From NCBI GenBank assembly GCA_905250025.1, contig CAJNOJ010000046.1, positions 372,001 through 436,000 of the forward strand: DNA of 64,000 nt. The letters are read 5' to 3'. A program made the position numbers and the translations under genes. Numbering within the stretch: position 1 is the first letter of the stretch; every line of letters begins with the position of its first letter. The stretch comes from Adineta ricciae. Its lineage: Eukaryota; Rotifera; Eurotatoria; Adinetida; Adinetidae. Under the pieces are notes generated by a model. It was not told the DNA's origin and did no database searches. It saw only the letters and a program-made list of their open reading frames with translations. Positions 23,001 through 36,175 of this stretch are shown piece after piece.

Positions 23001-25641
23001 TCGCGTGGAAAATATCTTTGGTATTGTTATCCATTAAGATAGATTGATAAAGTTGGGAAAGAAATTGACGACCAAACTAAAAGGGAAATATGCATAACAG
23101 AATCTCTATAGAATATATTTTCCATACTTTTTTCATAAATGCAATGTCAAATAGACGAGTTGGTTTCGTTTCAATTGGTAAATCAATTTGCGATATATTT
23201 TTTGGTAACCTAAAACGGATCATATAGATATGACATAGACGAATCATTTAAGGTCATCAACAGATAACATAGTGACCATTTGATGTTTATGCTTTCCTAT
23301 TCAAACTTCTTTTGATATGTTAGAGGAGATGGCTGATCAAGACTAGGAATAGAATGAGCTAATATTTATGCGGAAGTCAGACGGTTAGATTGTTATTATT
23401 GACTTGGAAGTCGTTCGTTGACCTACTTGATCTTACGCAATTTGTCTCCATATTGTCTTCGATCGACTAGTGATTGAAGAATTTCCAGAACGATCAATCG
23501 AATTTCTGGCTCGGGCGCACTCATCATTTTAAGTAGTGGATCGAAAAGTTGATGAGGAAACGTTGTTTGAGTGGACGTCTCTCGACGATGAACAGTCTGG
23601 TATGTTGCTGCGACCTAAAAATAAATTCATTAACTACACACTTGTGAATCCGTCTCTACGAGCGAAATCTCAACTATCTTAAGAAATCTTTATGAGCGAT
23701 GAGCTAAAAACAAACTTTTTCGATTCATCATCACCATCATCTAACGCTAACTGAAACGAAGAGAAAAATGATTTCAATCGATTCGCAATCAACGTACCCT
23801 TTGAACGGTTTTGAGTAAAAGCAATTGAAGTTTCAAATTAGCCGTTCTAGAAAGACAACCGATTATTTTTATCATTGATGACAAAGCAAAAACGTACTTG
23901 GAATCATTTGTTGTTCCTTCATAACCTTGATTTAATGATGGTAAGGACGTAACAATAAATTGCATAATTTCCATCATCTGAAAATCGGGTAGTTTCTCAG
24001 CAAAATCTCCTATGCCGTTGATAACAGCTGTTTGAAATTCACGTTCATCCTGATTATTTGTGGATGAGTTTGTGTTTAGCGAACTCTGATTTTGGAAGGA
24101 TTTCTTCAAAAATTTCAACAAACGCGATATGCCCGCAAACATCGTCGATCCTAAGAAAACATCAATCAACTCGAAACATATATTCTGACTAAGAAAATAA
24201 TCGTGTTTACCGGCTCCGGTGTTTGCCGCAGCAAATACCATACAATCTTGAATGACATTCATGATCGAGGTTTTTATATTCGTTGTATCGTTTTGATCGA
24301 AATGTTTTTCTAAATGACCAAGAAGTAATTCAATGACCAAATAACTATTATGATGCTAGAAAAGGCAAATAACAGTGTACATTTCGAATTGAAAAGCATT
24401 TATTTACTTTAATAGAGTTCATAATGCCGGAAAAGATATATTTTGGAAAATCAACGGGAATCCATTTGGCATGATTATCTAAATGTCTAAAATAACGACA
24501 AGGATTTGTGTAGAGTAGGAAATTAGTTGCTTTTTGATCGTACGTTAGAATAGGTTGGACACACGCAGTTATATTATTCAAATGGGCTCGACAGAACAAA
24601 TCGCGTAGTACAATCTCGGCTAGAACAGCTGGATTGTCATTAACAATTGCTGTTCCACGTTCAATCAATTCAATCTGTTCAGAAGTTGTGCTACCACCAA
24701 CATAATCTGGAAATGATGTCGGTGTCATACTTAAAACAGGCGAAGACAACGTGAAATGTGAGAAATACTAGGTCAAACAATCATACGGAGTTGAAAGACG
24801 AGTCGATCCTCGGACTTCCATATTGAAAACGATCGATGGAACGATTTTATCCATGTGTTTCCAGACGTCAGTCTGTAAGTCATCATTGGCTGTTTTTCGA
24901 ATCAGTGCATGATGACCACGAAGGCCGAGACATCGAAATCTACGAAAAAACACTTCATTGACTTGAATTCATTAATTGACAAGGCAAATTTACTTTGTTT
25001 GATTAACATCACTATTGTTATGACAAAGTTCTGTAAAGCGATCAACGAAAAATTCATAATTTCGTTGATAATTGGGTGCTTCTTCGCGAATTTCGCAGAA
25101 CGATTCGAACTAAGCAAGACAGAAATTAGTAATCTTTCTGAGACAACTCTTTACCGAAGAAACAGCATGTTCAGTTAATTCTAGGTCATTTTTTTCTTCT
25201 AACACCAGACGTAATGCATCGAGATAATGATCAACGAACGTATTTAACTGCTGATAACATGATTTCATTGTGTCATTCATTGCTTTTATCCCAAGAATGA
25301 CATAACTAAATGAGAAAAACAATGAAGTTCGTCTATGGAGAGGTTAAACTGATCTTTTACGGTTTATTTCGATGTCGTAAATAACGTGCGACTTTTTCTG
25401 CCATGTAACGAAACGATTTATCAAGTTTTTCGGGCTTGAGAACTGCATAGAAACGTAATCGTTCAAGATTATTCTTATCGAGACCATGCTAAACAAAAAA
25501 ACAATACGAAACGTTCTTTATCGTTTGTTATTTGTCGTTATTTACTTGTGGATTTTGTGGAAAAACATTGTTAACCAGTCGCTTATATCGTGGTACTAGA
25601 TAACAACCACAACAAAAACAATTATTGCAATATTCCGACAT
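20056..25641 (-). CDS. EFR3: EFR3 (rolling blackout) PI4-kinase plasma-membrane anchor
   Basis: Seventeen exons: 25641-25546, 25488-25361, 25305-25155, 25109-24994, 24939-24787, 24729-24544, 24486-24408, 24355-24211, 24150-23898, 23846-23798, 23614-23427, 23209-23128, 23076-22915, 22859-22695, 22443-22251, 20554-20466 and 20406-20056, in all 861 residues (human EFR3A is about 820). The N-terminus has the palmitoylated Cys cluster (CNNCFCCGC) and the PRYKRLVNNVFP motif. ARM/HEAT-like helices follow, with EFR3 hallmarks such as DKIVPSIVFNME, NPAVLAE and HLDNH. The extreme C-terminus KYPELFTY matches the conserved end of the family. EFR3 anchors the PI4KIIIA-TTC7-FAM126 complex at the plasma membrane for PI4P synthesis. 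The intron at 22250-20555 holds a complete antisense 7TM gene. Confidence 0.95.
20988..22254 (+). CDS. Divergent 7TM receptor nested antisense in an EFR3 intron
   Basis: Two exons, 20988-21758 and 21814-22254, with a 55-bp intron, give 403 residues. Seven hydrophobic segments are visible: TM1 in the first 30 residues, a 60-residue Thr/Ser-rich loop, TM2-TM5 within residues 75-225, then after a Ser-rich loop TM6 (LVRSTCLILIIYLIVHIPYW) and a short TM7 (FLCHILKPLCYIL). The topology is rhodopsin-like, but the DRY motif after TM3 is absent (FFWKKR there) and NPxxY is replaced by KPLCY, so coupling may be unusual. No ligand can be named. Its last four bases (22251-22254) overlap an EFR3 exon, and its 3' UTR must run antisense through that exon. 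Confidence 0.8.
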
Positions 25642-27279
25642 TATGAATAGAGGATCTAAATAATATTAATCCTAAAAAACGGAAGAGTTTTTCCCATATT
25701 TTATAATCAACGAAAAAAAAGAACCTTAATTGAAGGTTATGAAAATGCCATGAGCGAAAAAAACATATTTAGACATTCACTCATCATTCTTTCGTTTTTC
25801 CATGCTTCACACATTATCGAAAGAAACAAAATTGAAAACATGCATGAGGATGAAGACACAGAGAACAAATGTATTGGTTGTTTGTAGCCTATGATGTAAA
25901 TGCAGAAAGAAAGAAAGAAAGAAGGGAGTATGCGTTAATAGGTTGAAGGTTCTACCCATTGAACAATACTGAGAAGATGACGCTAATAGTTATAACGAAG
26001 AAAAATGTTATCAAACACGGAAAAGGTTGATCAAAAGAAGTTCTTTACTCACATGTGGTGCAAGTATTGAAATCATATCGACTTTCGATTATGCAGAATT
26101 TGTTTGTCAGCAAGAAGATTCATTACATTTTCTCAAAGAGCTTTTGTAAATCGTTTTCGTTTTCTTGAAATATTTAGCAAGAAAGTTGTCGTAGTACACG
26201 AATGAGTGAATTTCACTGAGAAATACTTTAGTTCAGTATTCTCGCTGTTTTTCAAAAGTGAAAGGTATTGTTTTGATTCCCTGATTTTCAGAACAAGGCG
26301 TCATATTTTGATCAATTACTGGTATGTATTGATCACTCATCGTTTTGTGTAGCGAAAATGGCATGAAAAGAAATATCATCCATGAAATCAAAATTATTGC
26401 AACATAAATAAAGAATTCTCTGCTAATTTCTATTTGTGTTGCATACCGGTATTTCCTATTGGTTGAGTAGTTTGTTGAATCGTTTATTTATCTAATTAAA
26501 TCGAACCATTTTTCATCGTAAACAATCAATTGCTGACGTGCATGACTCTTTGTAGGTACATATGAAGTCAACACTCATCGGCTGTACTTAAGGGTGATTT
26601 GTCATACGGAAAGTCACATGATTTTTCTCAATGATATGACAGCGTAATCTTCGCGGTGAAATGTATATTTAATAGAAAGCTTTTGAAAGTTTTCTTTTTA
26701 ATTTTCTTAGATATTACAACATGACCAAGTCACATATAACCGGTCACTCTTTGGAGATGTCGAAACGTGCTCGCCTATTGACGTCATAGGAAATTGGAAT
26801 TCTCGAGAGCAAACATTTAGTTGCTCAGATGTTTTCCCAACGCTCACAAAGTGAATAGTACATCCAGTATACTTTTTATAGATATTTGTCAGCAACTTCC
26901 ACCTACTAAATATATAGCGAAAAATAATTTAATTAATGTAAAAAAAACCAGACAAAAAGTGACATTGCTATCCTACGAGCGTCATTCCTCTAATTAATCA
27001 CATCGCAATACTATACTTGCTTTATCAGATGTTCTTTATGCTTTCGATGCCACGCACCAAACCACATGTTTGTTTTTATCTGAAGCTTTCCCAAAGACTC
27101 AAGTAATTTTGCACATATAGTTCTGAACAATATTTATTTCTGTTGCGTCGTTATTTTACATAGTGCAAACAAGCAAAACAACATTCAATGTAATTTAATA
27201 TTATAAATATATAGTGACTTGTTTGGAACGATGTCTATTTGATAGTTTTCGTAACGAAATGATCAGTTTTGTAAATTGC
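25642..27279. other. 1.6-kb intergenic region
   Basis: EFR3 promoter side and the 3' end of the ammonium transporter. There is a (GAAA)n tract at about 25908-25925, and an AATAAA on the minus strand at 27138-27133 could serve the transporter. No supported exon. Confidence 0.4.
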
Positions 27280-28879
27280 TTACCAAACATCTTCTACAGG
27301 CGATGTAGAACCTATTGTAACGAGTTTGACTTCATTGTTCCTTCTCTGCGCTGAATTTTGATTATTGACTGTTTGAATTGTAATAACACTGCTCGCAGAT
27401 GATGATTTAATTGGATAAATTTCTCGTTGAAAGTTGATATAATCATGCGTATACTCATTGAACTGATCATAATCAATTCCTTGCATTTCTCCATCTTCAG
27501 TTGTACGAAGCTTTAAACCGGGTATTCTATCCATAATTAACAACAAAATCAAGGTTATAACAAAACTCCAAGCAAATCCGGCAGCTAAAATAAATATAGA
27601 TGCATTTTGGAAAACAATATGTTCTAATAAGAACAAGTTTTATTTACATGCAATTGCTAGTTGATAGGCTAGTTGTATCCAATTGCCATCCAGCCATCCA
27701 CCGGCAATAGATATTTGATCAAGCGCAGGAATATATTTTTGAGCGAATATACCAGTTAGTATACATCCGACAAAGCCTCCGATACCATGTTGCGCAAAGA
27801 TATCGAAGGCGTCGTCAATTTTGAAAAGAACTTTCAGTTTACGACCGAAATATACACAAACACTGCCAAGAAAACCAATGGCAAGCGAAGCCGGAGCACC
27901 GACAAAGCCAGAAGCAGGTGTGATGCATACCAGACCAGCCATCGAGCCCATGCAAAATCCAAAAAGTGTAAATTTAAATCTTGGTTTCAATAGTAGGTAG
28001 TCCAGCATACACCAAGTAAATCCACCAACGCAAGCTGCTAGATTAGTGACAACACATGCTAAGACAGCACGACTGCTAATTTTCAATCCGCTACCACCAT
28101 TGAAGCCAAACCAACCAAACCACGATAGAGTAGTACCAAGAAATATATTATTTATATTATGTGGTCGGTTTTGTTCAACATCAGTGACGGGCTGACGTTT
28201 ACCAATGACTAAACTGTAGACAAGAGACGAGGTTCCAGCAGCAATATGAACAGGAGTACCACCAGCAAAATCTAATACGCCAAGAACACATGCCCATCCA
28301 TTCGGTGCCCAAGTCCAATACGCTACGATGTTGTAGACCAATGTACACCAAACAAAGACGAAGGCAATGGTTGGCCACATTCGACCTCGCTCACATACAG
28401 CTCCTGTAACGACTAGCATAAAAGAAGAAGAAGAAGGTTTTGTTATGTTTCTATTCGAAAATTGTATTACTTGTTGTTGCTGTTGCAGCAAACATCAATT
28501 CAAATACACAGAACACGATGTCTGGTACATCTAACGACCCAAGCGCTGGTCCATCAAGAACGTTAATCATGGCAACATTTGCAAAATTACCAACGAATCG
28601 TGATCCTGACACGCTGAAGGTTAGTGAATAACCAAATAGAAACCACTGAAAGGTATTAGAAAACAGATTTCACATTTAGTAAACATTGTATTTAATAAAA
28701 AATCAACCAACCTGAAATGAAGTCACAGACAATGACATAAAACTTAACCATAAAAGTGACAGCGCACTTTTACGTTTTGTCATGCCTGAATAGAATAACC
28801 CAATGCCAGGAAGCATAATCCATATCATCGCTGTGGCAACTAATATCCATGTTAAACTGGCAGTATCGACTACAGACAT
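27280..28879 (-). CDS. Ammonium transporter (AMT/Mep/Rh superfamily)
   Basis: Four exons, 28879-28712, 28645-28471, 28412-27648 and 27584-27280, give 470 residues. The N-terminal helix reads WILVATAMIWIMLPGIGLFYSG, the typical AMT start. TGAVCERG and the AMT signature DFAGGTPVHIAAG, with the first pore His, follow, then GFNGGSG, and later FAQHGIGGFVG with the second pore His. LIPGLKLR-type motifs close the last helix. Ten to eleven membrane helices are expected, with a cytoplasmic tail of about 90 residues. It moves ammonium or ammonia across membranes as a trimer. The 3' end is slightly uncertain: the stop TAA lies inside a good splice donor (GTAAGC at 27283-27278), so a further exon could exist. 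Confidence 0.92.
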
Positions 28880-31800
28880 GAAAAAGAAATTTAAAATAAC
28901 TAGACATATATTTGTAAAATGAATCTTTAGTATTGGCCCTGGAGTCAGAAAGGCACTTTGTATTATTAATAAAGTTCCTCTAGAAATATGTCTTCTAAGG
29001 AAACACACATTCGCTGTGTCAAATATAATCATCATACAATCAATAATTATACTCTACTGCGTCGATATACACATTGGAAGCAACATCATTACTTTCCCAT
29101 TATGAATCACGGTGACAAACGACTAAAAATTTTGAGTAGTCTAGCAACGAGTTCTACTCATGATTTGAGACTGTTTATTCAACTAATTGAATCATTCTGC
29201 ACATGAATAATGCAAATCTATGGTACAACTTCGAAGAGGTTTTACAACATACGAATAGTGATAACTTACCAACCATAGATGTTGTATACTCTAGAAGAAC
29301 AAAAATAAACGAAAATTTTATTTTTTTATACTGCAAGAATATATGATGAGAAAAGAAACAGTCACGAGAAGTTAACTTTTTAAAACTATATTAGCATAAA
29401 AATATCTTCCTGAAGCTTAACCTCTGGCAAATACTAAAAGCTTTGAACAAAAACTAATTGTTTCTATATGTGGAGGTGTGCTAAAACTCTTACACAATAT
29501 AAAACTCGAGAAATAAAGAGTATATCGAAGAACACGATAATATAAGCAAGCGGAAATAATATTATGCGAGTCATTACAAGTACTTGTGAAGATCTACTTT
29601 TTATATAATGGCAAATATCGACGAGGGCACCTTACTGAAACTGTCGAAACGTAAAATTGAAGAAAACTATATCTTCAGAAATAATAATTAAAAGTGGTAT
29701 TTCATTACGCTTTCGTTCATCCCTCCCTGAAACCTAGTTCCTTGTTAAATCAGCAACATTAATAACCAAGGTGCTTTATTCTTTAGCCAAAAATTACTTT
29801 GATATAACTTCAAACTAAACTTTAAAGGACTATTAGGTGAAAAACAAACACTCACGGAAGTTTTGCTCTGGAAGTATCGCGCTCCAAACCTGTATAGTGA
29901 AAGACGACGAATAATGACTTTGCTAAGTATACTAGAAACTGTATTGTGCAAACTACCTATTAAACAGTACTAATGACTGATTATGAATAAACCTTCTATT
30001 CGGTTTTTGAATCATATGACGTAACAAACAAGAAGTGCAATTTTTTCATGAGACGAGAACTTATCTATTAATCTATTTTAAAGTTAAATATACGATTGCC
30101 TTAATCTAACCAACTTACTTTTAAACAGTACCTTCTCTCTTCTCCAGTAGTAACGAGATGCTCACAGATATAAATGAATTATTCACTCAGAATGACGGAA
30201 TATACCCAAAGTCAGCATTTATAGAATGTGCTTTCGAAGACTTTCCTCTTCCCACACACGAACAGACACTCAAAACATAATTTTAATGAAAGTGAGTTCT
30301 TATTGATAGTTATGCTCGGAATATCAGTCGAAATTGTCAAGTTTCATTAGACAGATAAGACCGAAGATTTCTTTTTTCTCAATTGATCAACAAACAGTTC
30401 TTCGAGAGACTTACTTTTTTGTGTGCTGTTACTGTTTTTCACAACCGAGAAATGAAAGCGAACCGATCTTCGTCAGTGCATTAAGAAATCATTTATTTAT
30501 TTAAGACCTTTGTGACGTGCAGTAGAAGATGCAGCTCTAAAGTAGAAAAAAACATTCAACGGGTTGTAATTTCAAGCTGAATTATTTTAAACTGACATAA
30601 AAGGATACTAAGCAATTAAGAAATGTATGTACTATTTATGAGAGAAAAAATATTTCTTTTAATGTCGCCTAATCAGTCTAATTGCTTAGTTTGGTGTTTT
30701 CTATAGAAATTTCGCAACACTAATGAATGATTTAAGCACTTTTATACTGACTAAAATATGATACAAAGACTAACTTGAAAAACTACAGAGAAGATCTAAA
30801 ATGTTGTACGTCATTCGCTTAATAGAGCTTTCACTGGAAGAAAACATCAAACTAGAGAGTGAGAATAGGTTAATTTGGACTATTGACTGGGAACAGAGTT
30901 CAATGACCAGTTTTAGCTATTCTTTTTTATATATTTAAGAGAAATATATATGTGTGTTTAGCAATGCCGGCAACTAATTTTCTCTGACGTCTTTTCAAAG
31001 TATGCAAGAGCACGCCGCGTTTTTTCAAAATGAAGGTTTGACAAAAGAAGAGACAGAGGAAGTATCCGATTTGTTGACAGGTATCTGCAAGGAAATAGGT
31101 CATATTCTTAGCTGATATTCTGACGATTCTAATGAGTTCCGTTCACTTGAAAATTTCTTATGTTGACATCGCACGTGCACTAGCTGATTATATTTTCATG
31201 CGCAAAGTACGAATGCGCTCATCAGAAAGAAGGTAGAGGTTACAGTGCGCTGCTATATGACACACTATCTACTTCCGAGTAGTGCTTATATATGTTTCGA
31301 ACACATAAATTTAGTTGATTGTGACAAAATAAGAATTGCAAATCATTTAATCTGATGAACTCAGGTCAAAACATGTGATGGGAAGCTATGGAAAGGAAAC
31401 TACTGGTTGTATGATGAAAATGGGAGGTGAAATGAAGTGGAAAAAGTACAAGGTTTTTGAAAGGAAAAGAATTATTAATCGTCAGTAGTCACTGTAATAA
31501 GACGATTGATATATATATCGGCCTTTACAAATGTAACGCGATTACGTTTTATCCTCAATCTTTTTGATATTTCTCAGAAAATGGAATTTTTGGGAGTTTC
31601 AGTTCTGTCATCAAACGACACATTTATGTGTCCTTTGATTATCACCAAAAGCTTCAGTTTATTTGGCTTCGTTGCTCAGAAACCATGGCAATGATACTGC
31701 GCGAAACGCGATGATGGAATTAGGACCAGAAATCCAGGGTGACCTGTCCACTGTTCATTTTCTACCAAAGAATAATTTATTGAGAGAAATGTCCTATAAA

Positions 31801-33943
31801 TATTTGGTAATCGACAGTTTGAATTATTCAAAGAAAAGAAAAAATACTCGAATTCGCATGTAGTTTGTGTGAGAGACCTGTTTTATCAAATGGAACACGA
31901 TGACATTATAAATTTCGCAGTTTTGATTAAACTTGCTATCAAAAAATACAGCACATAGAAAAGTCTCTCCTCTCCTAAAAGTAACTTCTAATATCATACA
32001 CTTAATTAGTCTTTATCAGTCCTGTATATATCAAACTGTTTGAATACACGAGTGAATTGCTGTAATAAGATTTAAAGTAGAAGCATTTTCATTGTCTTCT
32101 ACTAACGCCTATGTTCATTGAACAAAATACGATTTCATACACTTTCGAATATGCTCTATACGATGACAATCGCCAAATTTCAAACTCCCGGTCATTGAGT
32201 TGTCACGTTACGTGAATTTGTCGATATCTAATCTGATTGACTCGTGCTGTTCAATGTGTTGCTTCGTCCACCTGGAACACTCATATAAATCTCAGTACTG
32301 TTAACATATGTTGATTAGCGTTTTGTAAGTCTCTCATGAGTACGTATTTCCTACTGATAGAATTCCGATGAAAAGTCAATATCGGTGGAGAATTCTATAA
32401 CTTTAAAAGCGGAAAGATGCTAAAGTATGAGCGATAAGTAATCATGATCTTCCGTAAACTAATTCTTACCCAAGTACTCAAAGATCTACGGGGGATACCT
32501 TGATCAGTAAATGAAATGCGTTAGAAATTAGTACTGATTACTCCTTCCTCATCTTCGCATATTTTCTAGACTCATATTTCACTTTGTATCTCTTCTCTCG
32601 TCAAAAACTTCGTTGATAGACTAAAATGATACTGCGACGTCAGCTCCGCACTCTCTCCACTCAGGTACAATATTTTTGAATTTCCTGCAAAAATCTTAGA
32701 CAATCGTTATCTATTATCGGAACGGATGTGTTTTTTAATCTTCCACCAGACATACAGCATTGAATACTTCATCCACTCGACATCTTTTCAAGGAAGAAGC
32801 TCTCTGCATTAGTAATTATCATAACTGACTTCGTCTTCTCCTATATGTTGTATATATCAAAGAGACTTGTCTTGTGATGCACTTCGATAAAATTAGCGTG
32901 TTCTGAATAGGAGTTTAGTCTTCTATTCAAATCTTAGAGTTATTATGCGAGTAAATGACGTGCTCCGGATAATACGAACCAAAATACTCTTCTTTAACAA
33001 TAAGAATATCACTTTAATTTTTTCATTAATTCGATTATACTAATGCATAGAATCATGAATTGAATGGTGAAAGAAATATTTTCAAGTTAATTATACTATC
33101 GAGTTCTCATATAGCAATAAAATCAGAAATAATTTGAAAAATTAATGCTATTAACAAAGGTAAGGAGTTCCTGGCTGAAAGCAGCAATATATCTCTACTC
33201 ATGACCGTGTTGTTGCCTTCAGTGCATGTAACGAGATAGTTCACAACTATGATGAGAAAAAACGGTACTGTCGATGAGTTGCATAACACGCATTATAAGC
33301 AACTTTCACGTTTCTTATTTCACGAGTATTTCTGTTGTCGGTATCTATGGACTGAACTGAGTCAAAGAGATTTGCTACATTTTATAAACTTATTAATATC
33401 TGTGATATACGACATCAACAAAGGGTAGACTTTCATAACTTATCGTATTCGGTAACATCCAATAACAAAACGATTATCCTCTCGCGTTTTTCCTGTTTTG
33501 TGTTATTACAGTTTGTTTATTTCATTCATGGATTGCATCCTGTGAGAGAAGATAAAAACATTAGATGTTACATTAACTTCGACAAACATACGACAGACAT
33601 TTACCGTTCTTTGTATTCAAAACCACTTCATTCTGCTCGAGTTCAACAAGAAATAAAGATCTGATCTTTCTCTCCAAGCATTTTAGAAACATCATTTATT
33701 CAATCTGCCTGCATCCTCAGTCCTTCTGGTTCTGTTTTATTATAAATGATGTCGAAGTGCACCGTATTACAAATACGGAGAAAAAGATATGTGCGTATAT
33801 GAGAACAAAAGAGATGATAAAAAGGTGAATGACTAAATCTAGAAGAGAAATGATCAGTAGTGTTGATGTTGTTCTTTCCCATTGCATTGCCCAAGTCGAA
33901 CAAAGAATAAATCGAAGATAAAACGAATGATATGCTCATAGTA
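28880..33943. other. 5-kb gene desert
   Basis: By far the longest stretch here without a convincing gene. All frames are short and lack partners. The only items I would keep in mind are a possible tiny two-exon frame at 32626-32812 and a plus-strand frame pair at 31506-31863 without homology. I see no transposon ends, tRNA or long repeats. Confidence 0.5.
32626..32812 (+). pseudogene. Possible mini-gene or decayed 5' exon with mitochondrial-presequence look
   Basis: ATG at 32626 opens a 13-codon exon reading MILRRQLRTLSTQ, an Arg/Leu/Ser-rich amphipathic stretch like a mitochondrial presequence, ended by a CAG|GTACAA donor at 32664/32665. A CAG acceptor at 32747-32749 opens a 20-codon frame ending in TAG at 32812. 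The 33-residue product matches nothing I know. It may be a relic or chance. Confidence 0.2.
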
Positions 33944-35315
33944 TCAATCACGTTTTTTGATTTCAAGCGTTTTTCCTTGTCCGTCAGTATTATTTGCTTC
34001 TTTCTTTCCACTGATTACCGTTGTGGTTGCTGTCAGTGGGGTCAAAGCAGCGGGAATCACTGCTGCTTGTTGCTGAGTTGAAGTATTGCTTGTACCTGAT
34101 GTCGTCGAAGCTGCAGTTGCCCTTCGATACGCTTCAGACTAGACGAAAACATGGGCGAGAATGAAACTATCGAACAGCTCTAACTTACCACTGTTTCCGA
34201 CCAACTATTAAATAGAATACCGGATGAAATATTTTCAAAGGGCATCAATGGATCGTATTGTTTGAAGAATATGGTAATAACGCGTACATATATAAACATT
34301 GACGCGACGCATAGATAAACTAATTCGCGTTCGAATTGAATTAGTTGAACATGTTCTAATACGAAGATTATTGCAGAAATAAAACTTGCTTTTGTTGCAC
34401 TAAAACAAAAATATTTCATTGACTTGCAATTTCCGAGGTTATTTATATGCATAGTCGAATGATATAACAGTTTAATAATACATCGAATTATCTGTTCTCT
34501 TCTGCTAATGATCAAGACGGAAAACGATATTGACCTTTTCTGTTTCTGGACCTTGGATAAATTTATTATTTAATTAGTGATGTGTGATGTCATAATTAAC
34601 TTCGTTAAGCACTCATGAATACTTACAAAGATGGAAAGAGAAATTCGGTTTGTCCAGGCAACCAAACTCCTCGAAAGAATCGATCGATTGAAGACATTAA
34701 TGATCCTCCACAACCTAAATCAATCAAGAAGAGAACTCTCGATTTCTAATTGATAGGCTCTTCTACCTTTAATAGCTGCTATCATAACAACAACAACATA
34801 TCCATCTGGATAAATAGCTAAGGTCGAATGAACGCCATCGAAAACTTTTTTTGTTCGCTGAATTTCTTTTGCAACGCCGACAAGTATTCGTATGGGGACA
34901 AATCGTAATAAGCGTGCGACAAGATCCAATGGTGAATAGAAAACAAGATACCAACAAACGGTAGCGAGTAAAAGATGTTGATGATGAGCAAAATCTTTTA
35001 TCGGACTTTCACCAAGGAGAAAATTTGCTAAAATTGAACCAGAAAAACATAGTAACATTGTTGATAACCAACATGATAACGGATGACGACGTGTAAAATT
35101 ATGTGTACCTAAACAGGGAATGAAATATCTTCATTTCTTGCTTTCGGTTCATTTGGAAATTCAAACAACTTGCTCTTCAACGTACCCGATTGATGTAGTA
35201 TAATGTCATCACGAACTTGTAATGCTGTTAATAGATAATGGCATGTATCGAAAACGGGATACATACGTAAATGTGCTAACTGTGAGCCGACATCGATAAA
35301 CAGGTCTTTGTTCAT
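33944..35315 (-). CDS. TMEM38: TRIC-type trimeric intracellular cation channel (TMEM38 family)
   Basis: Five exons, 35315-35186, 35108-34767, 34714-34627, 34399-34189 and 34138-33944, give 321 residues. Family hallmarks are FDTCHYLLTAL in the first helix, RRHPLSCW, the lipid-binding KEIQRTKKVFDGV motif at residues 124-136 (KEVxRxxK in vertebrates), the following KGCGGSLM, and ATKAS. The C-terminal tail of about 65 residues is Thr/Ala/Ser-rich and basic. TRIC channels sit in the ER/SR and nuclear membranes as trimers and pass K+ to balance charge during Ca2+ release. The donor inside the Gly codon at 35185 was chosen because it alone joins the helix to THNFTRRHP in frame. Confidence 0.93.
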
Positions 35316-36175
35316 TTTAATTGATAATTTTACACGTCACCGGCTCATGTAATAACGAAGAGAAAAAACAAAGAGACAAGAAAATTTATATCTAAAACAC
35401 GAATGAAGAGAAAGTCTCGACAACTGTCCAACGTAATTATTAAAGAAAGAGTTTGCGAAGATTGCCTTGTGTATACAGAAGAATGTCGGCAACCATATGT
35501 TTTGATATCACGACAGAGAAGACAAGAAAGCAGCAGCAGCAGCAGCAACGAAAAAAGGCAAAGTGGTGATGAAGACGACTGATAAATGTGTTCGAAGCTA
35601 GATGCAAATCGATTGTGCTAAAAGTTCTTTGCACGCTTGGCTAAAGGTCAGTCATGCATTCACCAAATATGAACAAATAGTTTCTTGATTCTGCCGTTGT
35701 TTTCAGCAATGAGAAAACGAGAGGTGTCTATTGGTTATCATCGTTGCATTTACTGACGTGTGTTAGTAGCTACCATGATTATCTTTCTTCTGCTTGAGTA
35801 CAGTGATCATTGGTATAGCATAAAGAAAAGAAAGAAAAAGAACTTAGATAGGCAAAATAAAGAAATAAAAACAGCGGACAGGAGGAAAGAAAAATTCTTT
35901 TTCGTATATTCATATCGGCGTTGTTGGCGATAAAAGGAAAAACCACAGAAAACAACAAGATGATATATATGTCTAACGAGAGAATTATTGTGGCTGCGAT
36001 AAATGGTAAGCAGAAAGACAGAGTGACAAGAAACACAGATGCACAATCAATGAATACATATACATATATATAGAACCGCAAGGCATTACAATAGAAAGGA
36101 AAAAAAAACGAAGCATCTCATATTACTCAATGACTGTCAATAGAAGAAAGAATATCTGGAGTTTTGCTTTGTTTT
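35316..36175. other. Intergenic region with a CAG repeat
   Basis: A (CAG)n tract lies at 35531-35547. The small minus-strand hydrophobic frames at 35345-36081 are AT-driven and lack splice partners. No gene supported. Confidence 0.4.

Noticed and set aside
28440..28631. Plus-strand frame opposite the ammonium transporter
   Set aside because: Complementary to a transporter exon that matches its family strongly.
31506..31863. Two overlapping plus-strand frames in the gene desert
   Set aside because: Composition near random, no splice partners, no recognised motif.
35345..36081. Several hydrophobic minus-strand frames
   Set aside because: TTC/TTT-rich tracts imitate membrane helices; no splice sites linking them and no family match.
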